Of a DNA stretch of 15,150 nt, positions 5,705-13,698 are shown one piece after another; position 1 is the stretch's first letter, and every line of letters starts with the position of its first letter. The notes under the pieces were generated by a model. The model saw only the letters and a list, made by a program, of their open reading frames with translations, did no database searches and was not told the origin of the DNA. Source of the stretch: CAXTTV01 sp964247295 (GTDB taxonomy: Bacteria; Chloroflexota; Ktedonobacteria; Ktedonobacterales; Ktedonobacteraceae); NCBI GenBank assembly GCA_964247295.1, contig CAXTTV010000124.1:1-15150 (forward strand), read 5' to 3'. A program made the position numbers and the translations under genes.

Positions 5705-6874
5705 ATGCGTACAAAGGTTTTACGATATTCTATTCTGCTGATGTTCGTTGGTCTGCTTTCAAGCATTTTGCCATTTATGAATGGCAGTGCGCAGGCCCAG
5801 ACAACAGGGAGCTATTCTTCTTCGCCCCAGGATGAGCAGGCTACTAACACGAGTAGATCCCGTTTCCCGAATATTTTTGGCCTCCACGTTCAGGGAAATC
5901 AATTGGTTAATGGATGGAGGCAACCAGTCCGCCTGCTAGGTGTGAACCGCGCGGGTACTGAGTATAAATGTGTGAACAATGCCGGTATCTTTGATGGACC
6001 AAGTGATGCCGCTTCTGTCGATGCGATTGCTCGCTGGCATGTCAATACTGTACGCGTTCCTCTCAATGAAGATTGTTGGCTCGGTCTCAATGGTGTCTCT
6101 GCCGCTGATTCTGGCGTCAATTACCGCGCTGCGATTGTGAAATATGTGCTCTTGTTGAATTCCCGTGGCCTTATTCCGATCCTGGAGCTCCAATGGACGG
6201 CCCCTGGTTCTACTCTCGCTATTGCTCAAAAACCGATGCCTGACGCTGACCATTCTCCAGCGTTCTGGAAATCGGTTGCCAGTACCTTTAAGTATGATTC
6301 TTCGGTGATCTTTAATCTTTTCAATGAGCCTCATGCGGATGAGGGCGATCACGGTGGCCCATGTTGGAAGAGTGGCAGCACGGCTCCTTCTACTGCTCCC
6401 TGCGCGAGTGTGGATTTCGCGGTCGCTGGTATGCAGAGCCTCTTGACCCAGGTACGCCAGGCTGGTGCCCACAATGTGGTTATGCTGGATGGCTGGGGCT
6501 ATGGCAACTTTATTGGGGATGTCCTTACAAATCTGCCGAATGATCCCGCTCACAATCTGATGATCTCGGCTCACGTCTATGCGAATTCTGGCTGTAAGAC
6601 AACTGATTGCTTTAATAAGCAGTACCTGCCCGTGGCACAAAAATTGCCGCTCGTCCTCGGTGAGATCGGTGAGTATGATTGTCAGCATACCTTTATTGAT
6701 GGGGTAATGGATTGGGCTGATACAAATCATGTCGGCTATCTCGGCTGGGCCTGGAATACCTATGATTGCGGTTCGTTCCCATCGCTCATTAGCAATTATG
6801 ATGGTACTCCAACCCAATTTGGGGTGGGCTTGAAGGATCGTCTCAATGCGCTCTCTCAGAAGCGCAAATACTAA
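5705..6874 (+). CDS. secreted GH5 glycoside hydrolase, second copy with divergent active-site strand
   Basis: Paralogue of the preceding GH5, 389 residues, about two thirds identical by eye over the catalytic domain. A signal peptide (MRTKVLRY, hydrophobic core, cleavage after AQA near residue 32) is followed by a Ser/Thr/Gln-rich linker of about 20 residues that the first copy lacks. The acid/base Glu208 (FNLFNEPH) and nucleophile Glu320 (VLGEIGE), the Arg of RVPLNEDCW, the HVY pair and the GWAW Trp are kept. The beta-3 motif, DLHW in the first copy, is ELQW here (Glu161, Gln163), so a normally conserved His is Gln. A four-residue insertion (GDHG) follows NEPHADE. The start ATG has only a weak ribosome site (GAAAGAAAG about 7-15 bases before). 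It probably shares a transcript with the first copy. Likely active with altered specificity, but reduced activity is possible. Confidence 0.9.
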   Translation: MRTKVLRYSILLMFVGLLSSILPFMNGSAQAQTTGSYSSSPQDEQATNTSRSRFPNIFGLHVQGNQLVNGWRQPVRLLGVNRAGTEYKCVNNAGIFDGPSDAASVDAIARWHVNTVRVPLNEDCWLGLNGVSAADSGVNYRAAIVKYVLLLNSRGLIPILELQWTAPGSTLAIAQKPMPDADHSPAFWKSVASTFKYDSSVIFNLFNEPHADEGDHGGPCWKSGSTAPSTAPCASVDFAVAGMQSLLTQVRQAGAHNVVMLDGWGYGNFIGDVLTNLPNDPAHNLMISAHVYANSGCKTTDCFNKQYLPVAQKLPLVLGEIGEYDCQHTFIDGVMDWADTNHVGYLGWAWNTYDCGSFPSLISNYDGTPTQFGVGLKDRLNALSQKRKY

Positions 6875-6890
6875 CTACCCTACCTATATA

Positions 6891-6938
6891 TATAAATCCG
6901 GGGCTAGCGGATGTATCTCTGCTGGCCCCGGATTTATA
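6891..6938. terminator. long hairpin terminator between convergent genes
   Basis: TATAAATCCGGGGCTAGC (6891-6908) pairs with GCTGGCCCCGGATTTATA (6921-6938): 14 perfect pairs, one wobble, then three more pairs, with a 12-base loop. It lies 16 bases after the second GH5 stop and 23 bases beyond the stop of the opposite isomerase gene. The A/T-rich base of the stem supplies U-rich ends in both directions, so it can serve both operons. Confidence 0.85.
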
Positions 6939-6961
6939 CCCATCTCCCCTGAAATGCTTCT

Positions 6962-8719
6962 CTATTTTACAAAGGCTTTGACGATCTTACATGGCTGGGT
7001 CCCTTTGTTTTTCAGTGTAAAGCTCCCAACATTGGCTGGAATAATACAGCTTTCGGCGAAACGTAGCTCAATCGGTGGGTTCTGCGCGGTCAGGATCTCA
7101 CAATACTCGCCTTCTACCATGTTAAGAGCCTGAAATTTTCCGCCCGTCTGATCTTCTATGCTGTCTCTAAATTCCAGCCGATGAATGGCGAAAAAGAGTT
7201 CTTCAATATTTCCAATCTCAAGTTCTTGCCAGTCATCTCCCTGACGCAACACCTGTGGCTGTGGAATAAGATTTTCCTTAACCCAACGAGTCTGACGCTC
7301 GGCTGCGATATTAGCGAAGGCGTGATCCAGGTGAACATGCCGTAAACTTCCCGAGAGATCACGCCTCAGGTAATCATAGATTTTGAAGGTGTAGATATAT
7401 GGGGTGGCGCTGATCTCTAATACCAGGTTATCTGCTCCACTACAATGGACGGTACCACTGGGGATCAAGAAAAGATCATGCTCCTGGCTGCTAAAGCTAT
7501 TTACATACTCGGTGATTTCAAAAGGCTTCCCCTGATCTCGCGCGGCCTCCGCATCTGCCTGAAAACGCTGAAGCTGGATGTCTTCGCGAACCCCCAGAAA
7601 AACTTGCGAGCCCGGCTTCTTTTTTACAATATAATAAGATACGTCCAGGGTGAAAGGCTCGCCAAATTCATGGCGGATGTAATCTATGCGCGGATGAACC
7701 TGACAGGAGAGGTTGGTTCCATCCATGGTGTCTAGATAATCAAAGCGGATCGGAAAATAACTTCCATAACGAGCGGCAACTGCTGTTCCCAGGACTGCGT
7801 CCGTTTCTTGCCAGAGCAGATAATCAAAGGCACACTCTAAAAACTGTTCTTTATTTCCCAGCAAAACCCCATTTTCTGGCGCGATCATCTCAAAGGACCA
7901 GGCATAATTAGGTTGGTTTGGACTCAGGCCAAACTGTTCTTTCATCCACTGTCCACCCCACGGTCCCGGCGCGAACCAGGGTTTGACCCGAAACGGTTGT
8001 TGAGATAGCGCATGTAACGCATGCCGGAAATTTTTGCCTGTGGTCCAGCAGATCTTACTTGTGCTGGTCGCGTCGACAAAGATATCTAATTGTGGAAGGC
8101 TCATTCGCTTCAGCCGGTTGAGCATCGGCCAGTCTACAAAGTAGAAGCGTTTGTACATGTTTCCAGAGGCTGTGGGCTCGCTGGCCCCAACGTTACAGAT
8201 GGCCTTCTGCCCTGCTCGCTGCTGCCCTTGATCTTTCGGCACATCTATATATACCTGAATACCTTCATTGTCAATGATAGATGCTCCAAATCCAAAGAGG
8301 ATGCGCAAATGTTCCGGCTGTTCTTGACGATGTTGAACCAGTTGCTGCTTTATCTGCTCTACGGCCTCCGGGTTCCACAACTCTTCAAGATGACCAGGAA
8401 AGATCCGCCCGAGCACAGGATCATCTGTTAAGAAAGGGGCCAGATACTGCTCAATCTCCTCCTCTGGCCGAAAACAGGTCGCTGTCGAATAATAGCTCAC
8501 TTCGATTGCTTGCGCTTGAAGAGCTGTGCGCAGATGCTGGATGGTCTGATCCCACTCTATACCTGTATAGCCGTCGATGACAATTACCGATGATGCACCT
8601 TTTTGCCGCCAGAGCTGTACAAGTGCCTCCGCTAACGCCTGGTAGTCACTTGTGATCTCCATCCAGGGAAAGATATGCACCGGATGCGTACGGTAGGTGT
8701 GCGATTCGTTGCTATTCAC
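6962..8719 (-). CDS. class I mannose-6-phosphate isomerase-like protein with long N-terminal domain
   Basis: Cytoplasmic metal-dependent isomerase, expected to convert mannose-6-phosphate to fructose-6-phosphate. The C-terminal ~330 residues are cupin-like with the family's metal ligands: CQVHP (Gln340, His342) and PSGTVHCSG (His425), plus GREDIQ-like and LEISATPYIYTFKIYDY segments. At 585 residues it is far longer than the usual 310-390. The first ~200 residues form an extra domain (SSVIVIDGYTGIEW near 43-56; RILFGFGASIID near 139-150) that resembles a nucleotide-kinase fold without a clear P-loop. I believe similar long forms occur in Actinobacteria and Chloroflexota. GTG 8719 is the start, with AAAGGGA upstream. 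It is the last gene of the minus-strand operon, 18 bases after the ROK kinase. The pairing of a sugar kinase with this gene supports mannose use. The name is firm at family level; the substrate is inferred. Confidence 0.82.
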   Translation of the reverse strand: MNSNESHTYRTHPVHIFPWMEITSDYQALAEALVQLWRQKGASSVIVIDGYTGIEWDQTIQHLRTALQAQAIEVSYYSTATCFRPEEEIEQYLAPFLTDDPVLGRIFPGHLEELWNPEAVEQIKQQLVQHRQEQPEHLRILFGFGASIIDNEGIQVYIDVPKDQGQQRAGQKAICNVGASEPTASGNMYKRFYFVDWPMLNRLKRMSLPQLDIFVDATSTSKICWTTGKNFRHALHALSQQPFRVKPWFAPGPWGGQWMKEQFGLSPNQPNYAWSFEMIAPENGVLLGNKEQFLECAFDYLLWQETDAVLGTAVAARYGSYFPIRFDYLDTMDGTNLSCQVHPRIDYIRHEFGEPFTLDVSYYIVKKKPGSQVFLGVREDIQLQRFQADAEAARDQGKPFEITEYVNSFSSQEHDLFLIPSGTVHCSGADNLVLEISATPYIYTFKIYDYLRRDLSGSLRHVHLDHAFANIAAERQTRWVKENLIPQPQVLRQGDDWQELEIGNIEELFFAIHRLEFRDSIEDQTGGKFQALNMVEGEYCEILTAQNPPIELRFAESCIIPANVGSFTLKNKGTQPCKIVKAFVK

Positions 8720-8737
8720 CAGTGTTCCCTTTATTCG

Positions 8738-9718
8738 TTATTTTATTTGCATGAGTGCCACTTGTTGACGTGCCAGAACTGCTACGCCAATAAGGGCGGC
8801 TGCATCCCCCAACTGGGCTTGTACAATCGGGATCTGAACTCCTGGTAGCGTCCAGACATGCTCATCAACATATCGCTGGACATCCGGCAAAAACCGATCG
8901 GCTGCCCCACTGATACCACCACCTACAACAACAATATCCGGATCATAGGCATGGATAAGCGAGACAACCCCCGCACTTAGATAGCGACTAAAGCTTTCTA
9001 CTATCTGACATGCCAACGGATCATGTCGCTCTGCTGCTATGAAAATGTGTGAAGGGGTCACTTGCGCTTCTCTATGTAGCACTGAGGCTGGATAGGATTG
9101 CCGCCCTGCTCCTACAGTACGAAGCAAGGCAGCGGTTCCAATAAATGATTCCAGGCAGCCAATATTGCCACAGCTACAAAGCGGCCCATCTACTTGAATG
9201 GTAATATGCCCACCCAAAATACCGGCCAGGCCACGCGGTCCACGTAAGAGCTCGCCATTGATGACGACTCCACAACCAACTCCGGTTCCTAAAGTCAGGC
9301 ACAGCATATTGGTCGCATCGCGACCCACTCCATAAAGCAGCTCTCCCAACGCATACATCCGAGCATCATTTTCCATGAAGACGGGAAGATTAAACCTTAG
9401 GGCCAGAAGATCAGAGAACGACCGCCCAATCAGATCGGACAGGGCTTCGTTCACGTCCATTATCATACCGCGCCGCGCATCTACGATTCCTTTAATGCTA
9501 ATGCCGATTGCTTGCACCACGAAGCTTTGTCTGAGGGCTGTTCCAATTTGATAAAGCTGATCAGCAATGGCTTGCATCCCTTGCTCGGGATGAAGTGGTA
9601 CGATGTGCAGTACCTGCACTTTCTCTCCCTGAATGACTCCAGCTTTTATCCTGGTTCCGCCAATATCAAAGGCTAGGATAGCAGATGAAAATGGTTCTCG
9701 AACGTCTACGCTATTCAT
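8738..9718 (-). CDS. ROK-family sugar kinase (probable mannokinase/glucokinase)
   Basis: Cytoplasmic kinase of 326 residues that phosphorylates a free hexose with ATP. The N-terminal phosphate-binding loop is DIGGTRIKAG (18-27). The catalytic Asp is in MENDAR (Asp118). The second phosphate motif is LGTGVGCGVVI (143-153). The ROK signature has zinc ligands His171, Cys181, Cys183 and Cys188 (GGHITIQVDGPLCSCGNIGCLE). The adenosine motif IVVVGGGISG is near the C-terminus. No N-terminal helix-turn-helix is present, so it is an enzyme, not a ROK repressor. It starts at ATG 9718 with GGAACGAG just before. It lies 37 bases after the GH38 gene and 18 before the isomerase gene. Between an alpha-mannosidase and a phosphomannose isomerase, mannose is the most natural substrate, but ROK kinases often take several hexoses. 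Confidence 0.88.
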   Translation of the reverse strand: MNSVDVREPFSSAILAFDIGGTRIKAGVIQGEKVQVLHIVPLHPEQGMQAIADQLYQIGTALRQSFVVQAIGISIKGIVDARRGMIMDVNEALSDLIGRSFSDLLALRFNLPVFMENDARMYALGELLYGVGRDATNMLCLTLGTGVGCGVVINGELLRGPRGLAGILGGHITIQVDGPLCSCGNIGCLESFIGTAALLRTVGAGRQSYPASVLHREAQVTPSHIFIAAERHDPLACQIVESFSRYLSAGVVSLIHAYDPDIVVVGGGISGAADRFLPDVQRYVDEHVWTLPGVQIPIVQAQLGDAAALIGVAVLARQQVALMQIK

Positions 9719-9755
9719 TTCTCGTTCCTACTTTGCTCCTCTGCTTACAAGAACT

Positions 9756-12176
9756 TTAACGCCAGCCCAAAGCCTCAATCGGCAGGGCCGCCTGTAAGGC
9801 CTGTTCGCGGCTACTAAACCCGTGCTGGCTGATAAAGCGGTAGCGTAAACGTAAACGCCCACGTTGACTGATCGGAAAATTGGTGCGCCAATAGTGGTTT
9901 ACCGGCATCGAGGCAAGGAAACCATTCCATTGCCAGGGCTCCGTTTCCCAGTGATTAAAGTTGATGGCATTGGGCATGACCAGCGGCGCGTCTAGTGGTA
10001 ACCAGTACAATCCCTGACCATCCCCTGTCTCCAGATGAGCGGCTCGTTGTATTGTATAGTAGGCCGCGCAGGTTCCCGGTAGTTGACCTCCCGCCTCATG
10101 ACTCCCCGGCTGGAAAAACCCTCCTCCTGTTTCTAGTAACAGACGCTCTTGCTGACGAGCAAAAGGAAAAGCTACATACGCAGCCTCGGGAAGATCACTC
10201 CATTCCTTTTGCCACGTCAAGACAAGTTCCACTAGTGGAAGCGCATGATAGAGCCGCCAGGAGGTCTGGAGGCCTCCAATTGTTGGCTCGGCACTATTGA
10301 TACTGATCTCATCAAAGACCGGACCAGTAATCAGGGTGGGCTGATTTATTGGAAGCAGCGGCGTTCTTTCAAAGACGGGGCCCGGAGACATATCCTTTAC
10401 GACGCTTTCTCCAGCTTGACCCAGGGCAATCAAACGCGCCTCATTACCCACAGCAGCTCTACCACGTGGATGCACAATCCGCTCGTGAATAAGCTGCCCA
10501 AAGCCATACGGCTGCTGGGAGTCAACCCATTCACGTTGCGTCGCCTGCTCATATAGATGAATAAGGGAGCCAGTTGTAGGATCAATCTCTAATTTCCAGT
10601 CCGCTGTCTCTAACCCCGCGAATGACTCTTCTCGGCGGGGAGTTGCCGGTAAATCTGTACGTTCGATCAGACTCAAGGCTGTCAGGGCCTGTGGCTCTTG
10701 CAGCAACGGTGTAGCCACATATCTGGAAATAGAAGCATCTTCAATTTGAAAGGAATACAACGTTCCGTCCCGCTGCTCTAACACCTGCTTTTGCGTATCA
10801 AGCCCAAAATCCTCGGTCGAGGTATGTGAGCTTATATGCAGGTGCCGAACGGAATTCCAGTCTGGTTGAAGATCGTGCAGCGATCTGGCAGCCGCTTCTG
10901 TAAGATAGAGGTCGGCCCGGTAAAACGTGAGCTCTTTATAGATCTCCTGGAAGGTGTTTAAAGGAGAGGCTGGCCGACCGGTGGTTGACCATGCTCCAAA
11001 GGTGTGCTCAAGCGCCAGCCGTTCCTGCTCTATGGACTGCTGAAATAAGGCTCTGGCTTGCTCTGATTGGCTATGCGCTACCAGGGTTTCGACATCTGTG
11101 CGCCGCCTCTGAGTACGACGGGCCATGGCAATGGATGCTGTATCAGATCCCAGGCCATGCGCCCAATAATCCGGCCAGGCTACCTGATAGGCTGCGTAGG
11201 GATGCTGTTCTGTCTCTGGGTACCGCGCTTGAAACGCTTCAAACCATTCGCTGATGGTGGCTGTACGCAGATGAATATCCTCATGCTCCTGATTCCAGCG
11301 CGCAATAATTTTACACCAGCGATCATCTGGGGGCGAGTTATCTACAAAAAAGCCCGAGGTGGTCAGCATCAGAAGATCGTAGGGATACCCCTCTTCCTGA
11401 AGTTGTTCGATGTAGCGAGGCAGTTCCTTTTCAGCCCTTTTGTATAAGTCATCGATCGATGCCCGATCCATTTCTGTATAATAACTGCTTTTATCAACGT
11501 CAAACTCTAGAATTCCGGAAAGCCCCAGGGCGTTCCCTAGATGATAGTGCTCATTCAGCCAGTGCAGAACTCTTTGCCCTTCAGGGCCTTGCCACCAGAA
11601 CATCTGAGGGATACGGAAAGGAATACCTTCTTTTAAGAAGCCCTTTGGATAAAATCTTTTCCATTCATACTGTACGCTTCCACGTTTGCCAAGCGGATCG
11701 GTTGCGCTATCCATATGCACATGACTACAGAAATAAGGTATCTCAAACTTGGCTAAAAGATCTGCGACCGCCCACGGCCACCCGTTGATATCACTATGAA
11801 TGGCGCTCTTTAAAGGTAGATGATGCCGATGACAATACTCAATCGCCGGCTCCAGGCTCCGTCGATACCCGTCTGCATCGATCATGTCGGCAAAATGCAG
11901 ATATGTTGCGGTAATTTCAATCTGCCCCGACCGTACATGGCGCAGAAATTCTTCTTCTTGCTCAGGTCTGTGCTTAATATAGTGATGGACTTGCCAGAAG
12001 GTTTCGCAGGTCCACTTAAAACGCTGAGCCTCTGGTTCATGTTCCGTTGCGCGACATAAATCCAGCACGCGATCGTAGAAGTCAAGATACATTCGTTCTA
12101 TAAGTTCTTGCGGGTGCGTATATCCAATATCGGTATGCGCGGTTTGCATAATATATACTGTGAGCGGTCGAGTCAT
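9756..12176 (-). CDS. GH38 family glycoside hydrolase (alpha-mannosidase-like)
   Basis: Large zinc-dependent glycosidase, 806 residues, with no signal peptide and so cytoplasmic. It should release alpha-linked mannose from imported oligosaccharides. The N-terminal GH38 catalytic domain begins with the zinc motif HTDIGYT (His14, Asp16). HSDINGWPWA follows with Asp129 in the place of the nucleophile. HWLNEHYHLG near 210 may give the last metal-binding His. A middle helical segment near residues 335-430 (DTASIAMARRTQRRRTDVETL onward) and a C-terminal beta-sandwich follow, as in the family. The motifs differ from classical GH38 (HxDxGW with a DxFG nucleophile strand). It therefore belongs to a divergent branch and its linkage specificity is uncertain. 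ATG 12176 is preceded by AGAAAGG. The gene lies 45 bases after the repaired GH1 stop and 37 before the ROK kinase. Confidence 0.85.
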   Translation of the reverse strand: MTRPLTVYIMQTAHTDIGYTHPQELIERMYLDFYDRVLDLCRATEHEPEAQRFKWTCETFWQVHHYIKHRPEQEEEFLRHVRSGQIEITATYLHFADMIDADGYRRSLEPAIEYCHRHHLPLKSAIHSDINGWPWAVADLLAKFEIPYFCSHVHMDSATDPLGKRGSVQYEWKRFYPKGFLKEGIPFRIPQMFWWQGPEGQRVLHWLNEHYHLGNALGLSGILEFDVDKSSYYTEMDRASIDDLYKRAEKELPRYIEQLQEEGYPYDLLMLTTSGFFVDNSPPDDRWCKIIARWNQEHEDIHLRTATISEWFEAFQARYPETEQHPYAAYQVAWPDYWAHGLGSDTASIAMARRTQRRRTDVETLVAHSQSEQARALFQQSIEQERLALEHTFGAWSTTGRPASPLNTFQEIYKELTFYRADLYLTEAAARSLHDLQPDWNSVRHLHISSHTSTEDFGLDTQKQVLEQRDGTLYSFQIEDASISRYVATPLLQEPQALTALSLIERTDLPATPRREESFAGLETADWKLEIDPTTGSLIHLYEQATQREWVDSQQPYGFGQLIHERIVHPRGRAAVGNEARLIALGQAGESVVKDMSPGPVFERTPLLPINQPTLITGPVFDEISINSAEPTIGGLQTSWRLYHALPLVELVLTWQKEWSDLPEAAYVAFPFARQQERLLLETGGGFFQPGSHEAGGQLPGTCAAYYTIQRAAHLETGDGQGLYWLPLDAPLVMPNAINFNHWETEPWQWNGFLASMPVNHYWRTNFPISQRGRLRLRYRFISQHGFSSREQALQAALPIEALGWR

Positions 12177-12221
12177 GAGCTTTAGGAACCTTTCTTTCTA
12201 ACCTGACAGATCTATCCAGGC

Positions 12222-13653
12222 TTATCGCTGCTTGTGGTCGGCAATCAATGAGGCATACCAGTGCCCACTGTTTTTCACAATACGCTTTTGCGTTGCATAA
12301 TCCACATAGACAAGGCCNNNNNNNNNNNNNNNNNNNNNNGTACCACTCAGCCCACTCAAAGTTATCAAGCAAGGACCAGACAAGGTAACCCTGGATCGGC
12401 AATCCCTGCTTCACAACGTTTCCTACTTCGCGAATATGCGCCTGTAGAAACTCGATCCGTTGCCTATCATTCACCTGCCCCTGATCATCTACCTGATCTA
12501 CAAAGGCGGCTCCGTTCTCGGTAACAAAAAGCGAAGCTACGCCATATTCCTTATACAGGCGCGTTAACAGATCGCTGATGACCGGTGGATACACTTCCCA
12601 GCCCATCTCAGTATGGAGGCCCGGAACTGTGGTATATTCGATCCCCTGGGGCTCCGCCGCGTTGGCACGTACAACCATGCGAGAATAGCTGTTGACGCCT
12701 AAAAAGTTTGTCGGTACGGTAATCGTCTCAAAATCTCCATCCCGGATGTCGGGTGGATTTACCCCTAGATTCTTGAAAAAATGCTCTGGATATTTTCCTT
12801 TCGCAAGGGGTTCAAGAAACCAACGGTTGGTTAACGCATCGGCCCGGTCTACAGCTTGCGCGGTCTCCGCAGAGTCGTCAGCGGGATAGGCCGGGGTAAA
12901 ATTCAGCGCGATGCCAACCTGCGCCCCAAGCTTACTGTGGGCGCGCAGGCGCGGCACTGCCAGTCCATGGGAAAGCAACAAATGATGCCCCACGTTGACA
13001 GCCGACTGCATATCCTGTATTCCCGGCGCATGAATGCCCGTGCCATAGCCCAGATACGCCGAACACCAGGGCTCGTTATGCGTAATCCACATGTCGATGC
13101 GATCACCTAGCCGACGTGAAAGTACCTCAGCATAGTCGGCGAACGCATAGGCCNNNNNNNNNNNNNNNNNNNNNNNNNNNNNNNNNNNNNNNNNNTAGGC
13201 CGTCTCACGATTCAGCCAGCCCCCCTCCTTATAGAGAGCGACGGGCAGATCCCAGTGATACAGCGTGGGGATTGGGCGAATCCCCTTTGCCAGAAGCGCG
13301 TCCACAAGTCGATCATAAAAATCAAGACCCGGCGTATTAACAGCACCCCGACCCGTGGGCAGGACGCGCGGCCAGGCGATCGAGAAACGATAGGCTTGAA
13401 GGCCCAGTTGACCCATCAAATCTACATCCTGCGGCATATGGTGATAATGATCGGCGGCAACCTCACCCGTTTCTCCACGGTAGGTCTTCCCAGGCGTTGC
13501 AGAGAAAACGTCCCATACTGACTGGCCACGCCCATCTTCATGGACCGCCCCTTCGATCTGATAACAGGAAGTCGCTGTTCCCCAGACAAATGATGACGGA
13601 AACACACTGGTATCAATCAGGTCCTGGCTTTGTTCCTTATGCGTACTACTCAT
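12222..13653 (-). CDS. GH1 beta-glucosidase-type glycosidase, interrupted by two assembly gaps
   Basis: Cytoplasmic retaining beta-glycosidase acting on short imported beta-oligosaccharides. It shows the GH1 opening (FVWGTATSCYQIEGAVHEDGRGQSVWD), RFSIAWPRVLP, YHWDLPVAL, acid/base Glu in HNEPW (codon 13074-13072), nucleophile Glu in FVTENGA (codon 12519-12517), and NFEWAEWY near the end. ATG 13653 is preferred over GTG 13668 because AGGAG (13663-13659) precedes it. The window's numbering includes 42 and 22 Ns. The first gap has TAGGCC on both sides and should close to ETAYAFADYAEV. The second shifts the frame, but after it the correct frame reads GLVYVDYATQKRIVKNSGHW and ends at TAA 12224-12222. 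With about 12 missing bases there (the usual SKRF), the protein would be 457 residues, normal for GH1. The gene is therefore intact. It may use glucosides, mannosides or others. Confidence 0.9.
12318..12339. other. assembly gap (22 N) that falsely shifts the GH1 frame
   Basis: The gap falls between WAEWY and GLVYVDY, where GH1 proteins have about four residues. Twenty-two Ns put the two sides out of frame; about 12 bases would restore it. The apparent C-terminal tail read straight through the gap is an artefact. Confidence 0.85.
13154..13195. other. assembly gap (42 N) between overlapping contig ends in GH1
   Basis: TAGGCC stands on both sides (13148-13153 and 13196-13201). Collapsing the gap and one copy gives an unbroken GH1 sequence (NRETAYAFADYAEV), so the true gap is most likely negative and no sequence is missing. 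Confidence 0.85.
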
Positions 13654-13698
13654 CTCATCTCCTCTCACACCTGCTCCTGATAAACCTTTTGTACGGCT

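Noticed and set aside
5596..5835. 79-codon frame overlapping the second GH5 start
   Set aside because: It overlaps the signal peptide region in another frame and covers the hairpin; no family features.
5936..6817. 293-codon open frame antisense to the second GH5
   Set aside because: It is a mirror of a clearly coding GH5 sequence; the translation shows no domain and the start lacks a ribosome site.
12082..12317. Long C-terminal tail of GH1 overlapping the GH38 start
   Set aside because: It arises from the wrong length of the 22-N gap; the correct frame gives the usual GH1 ending at 12222.
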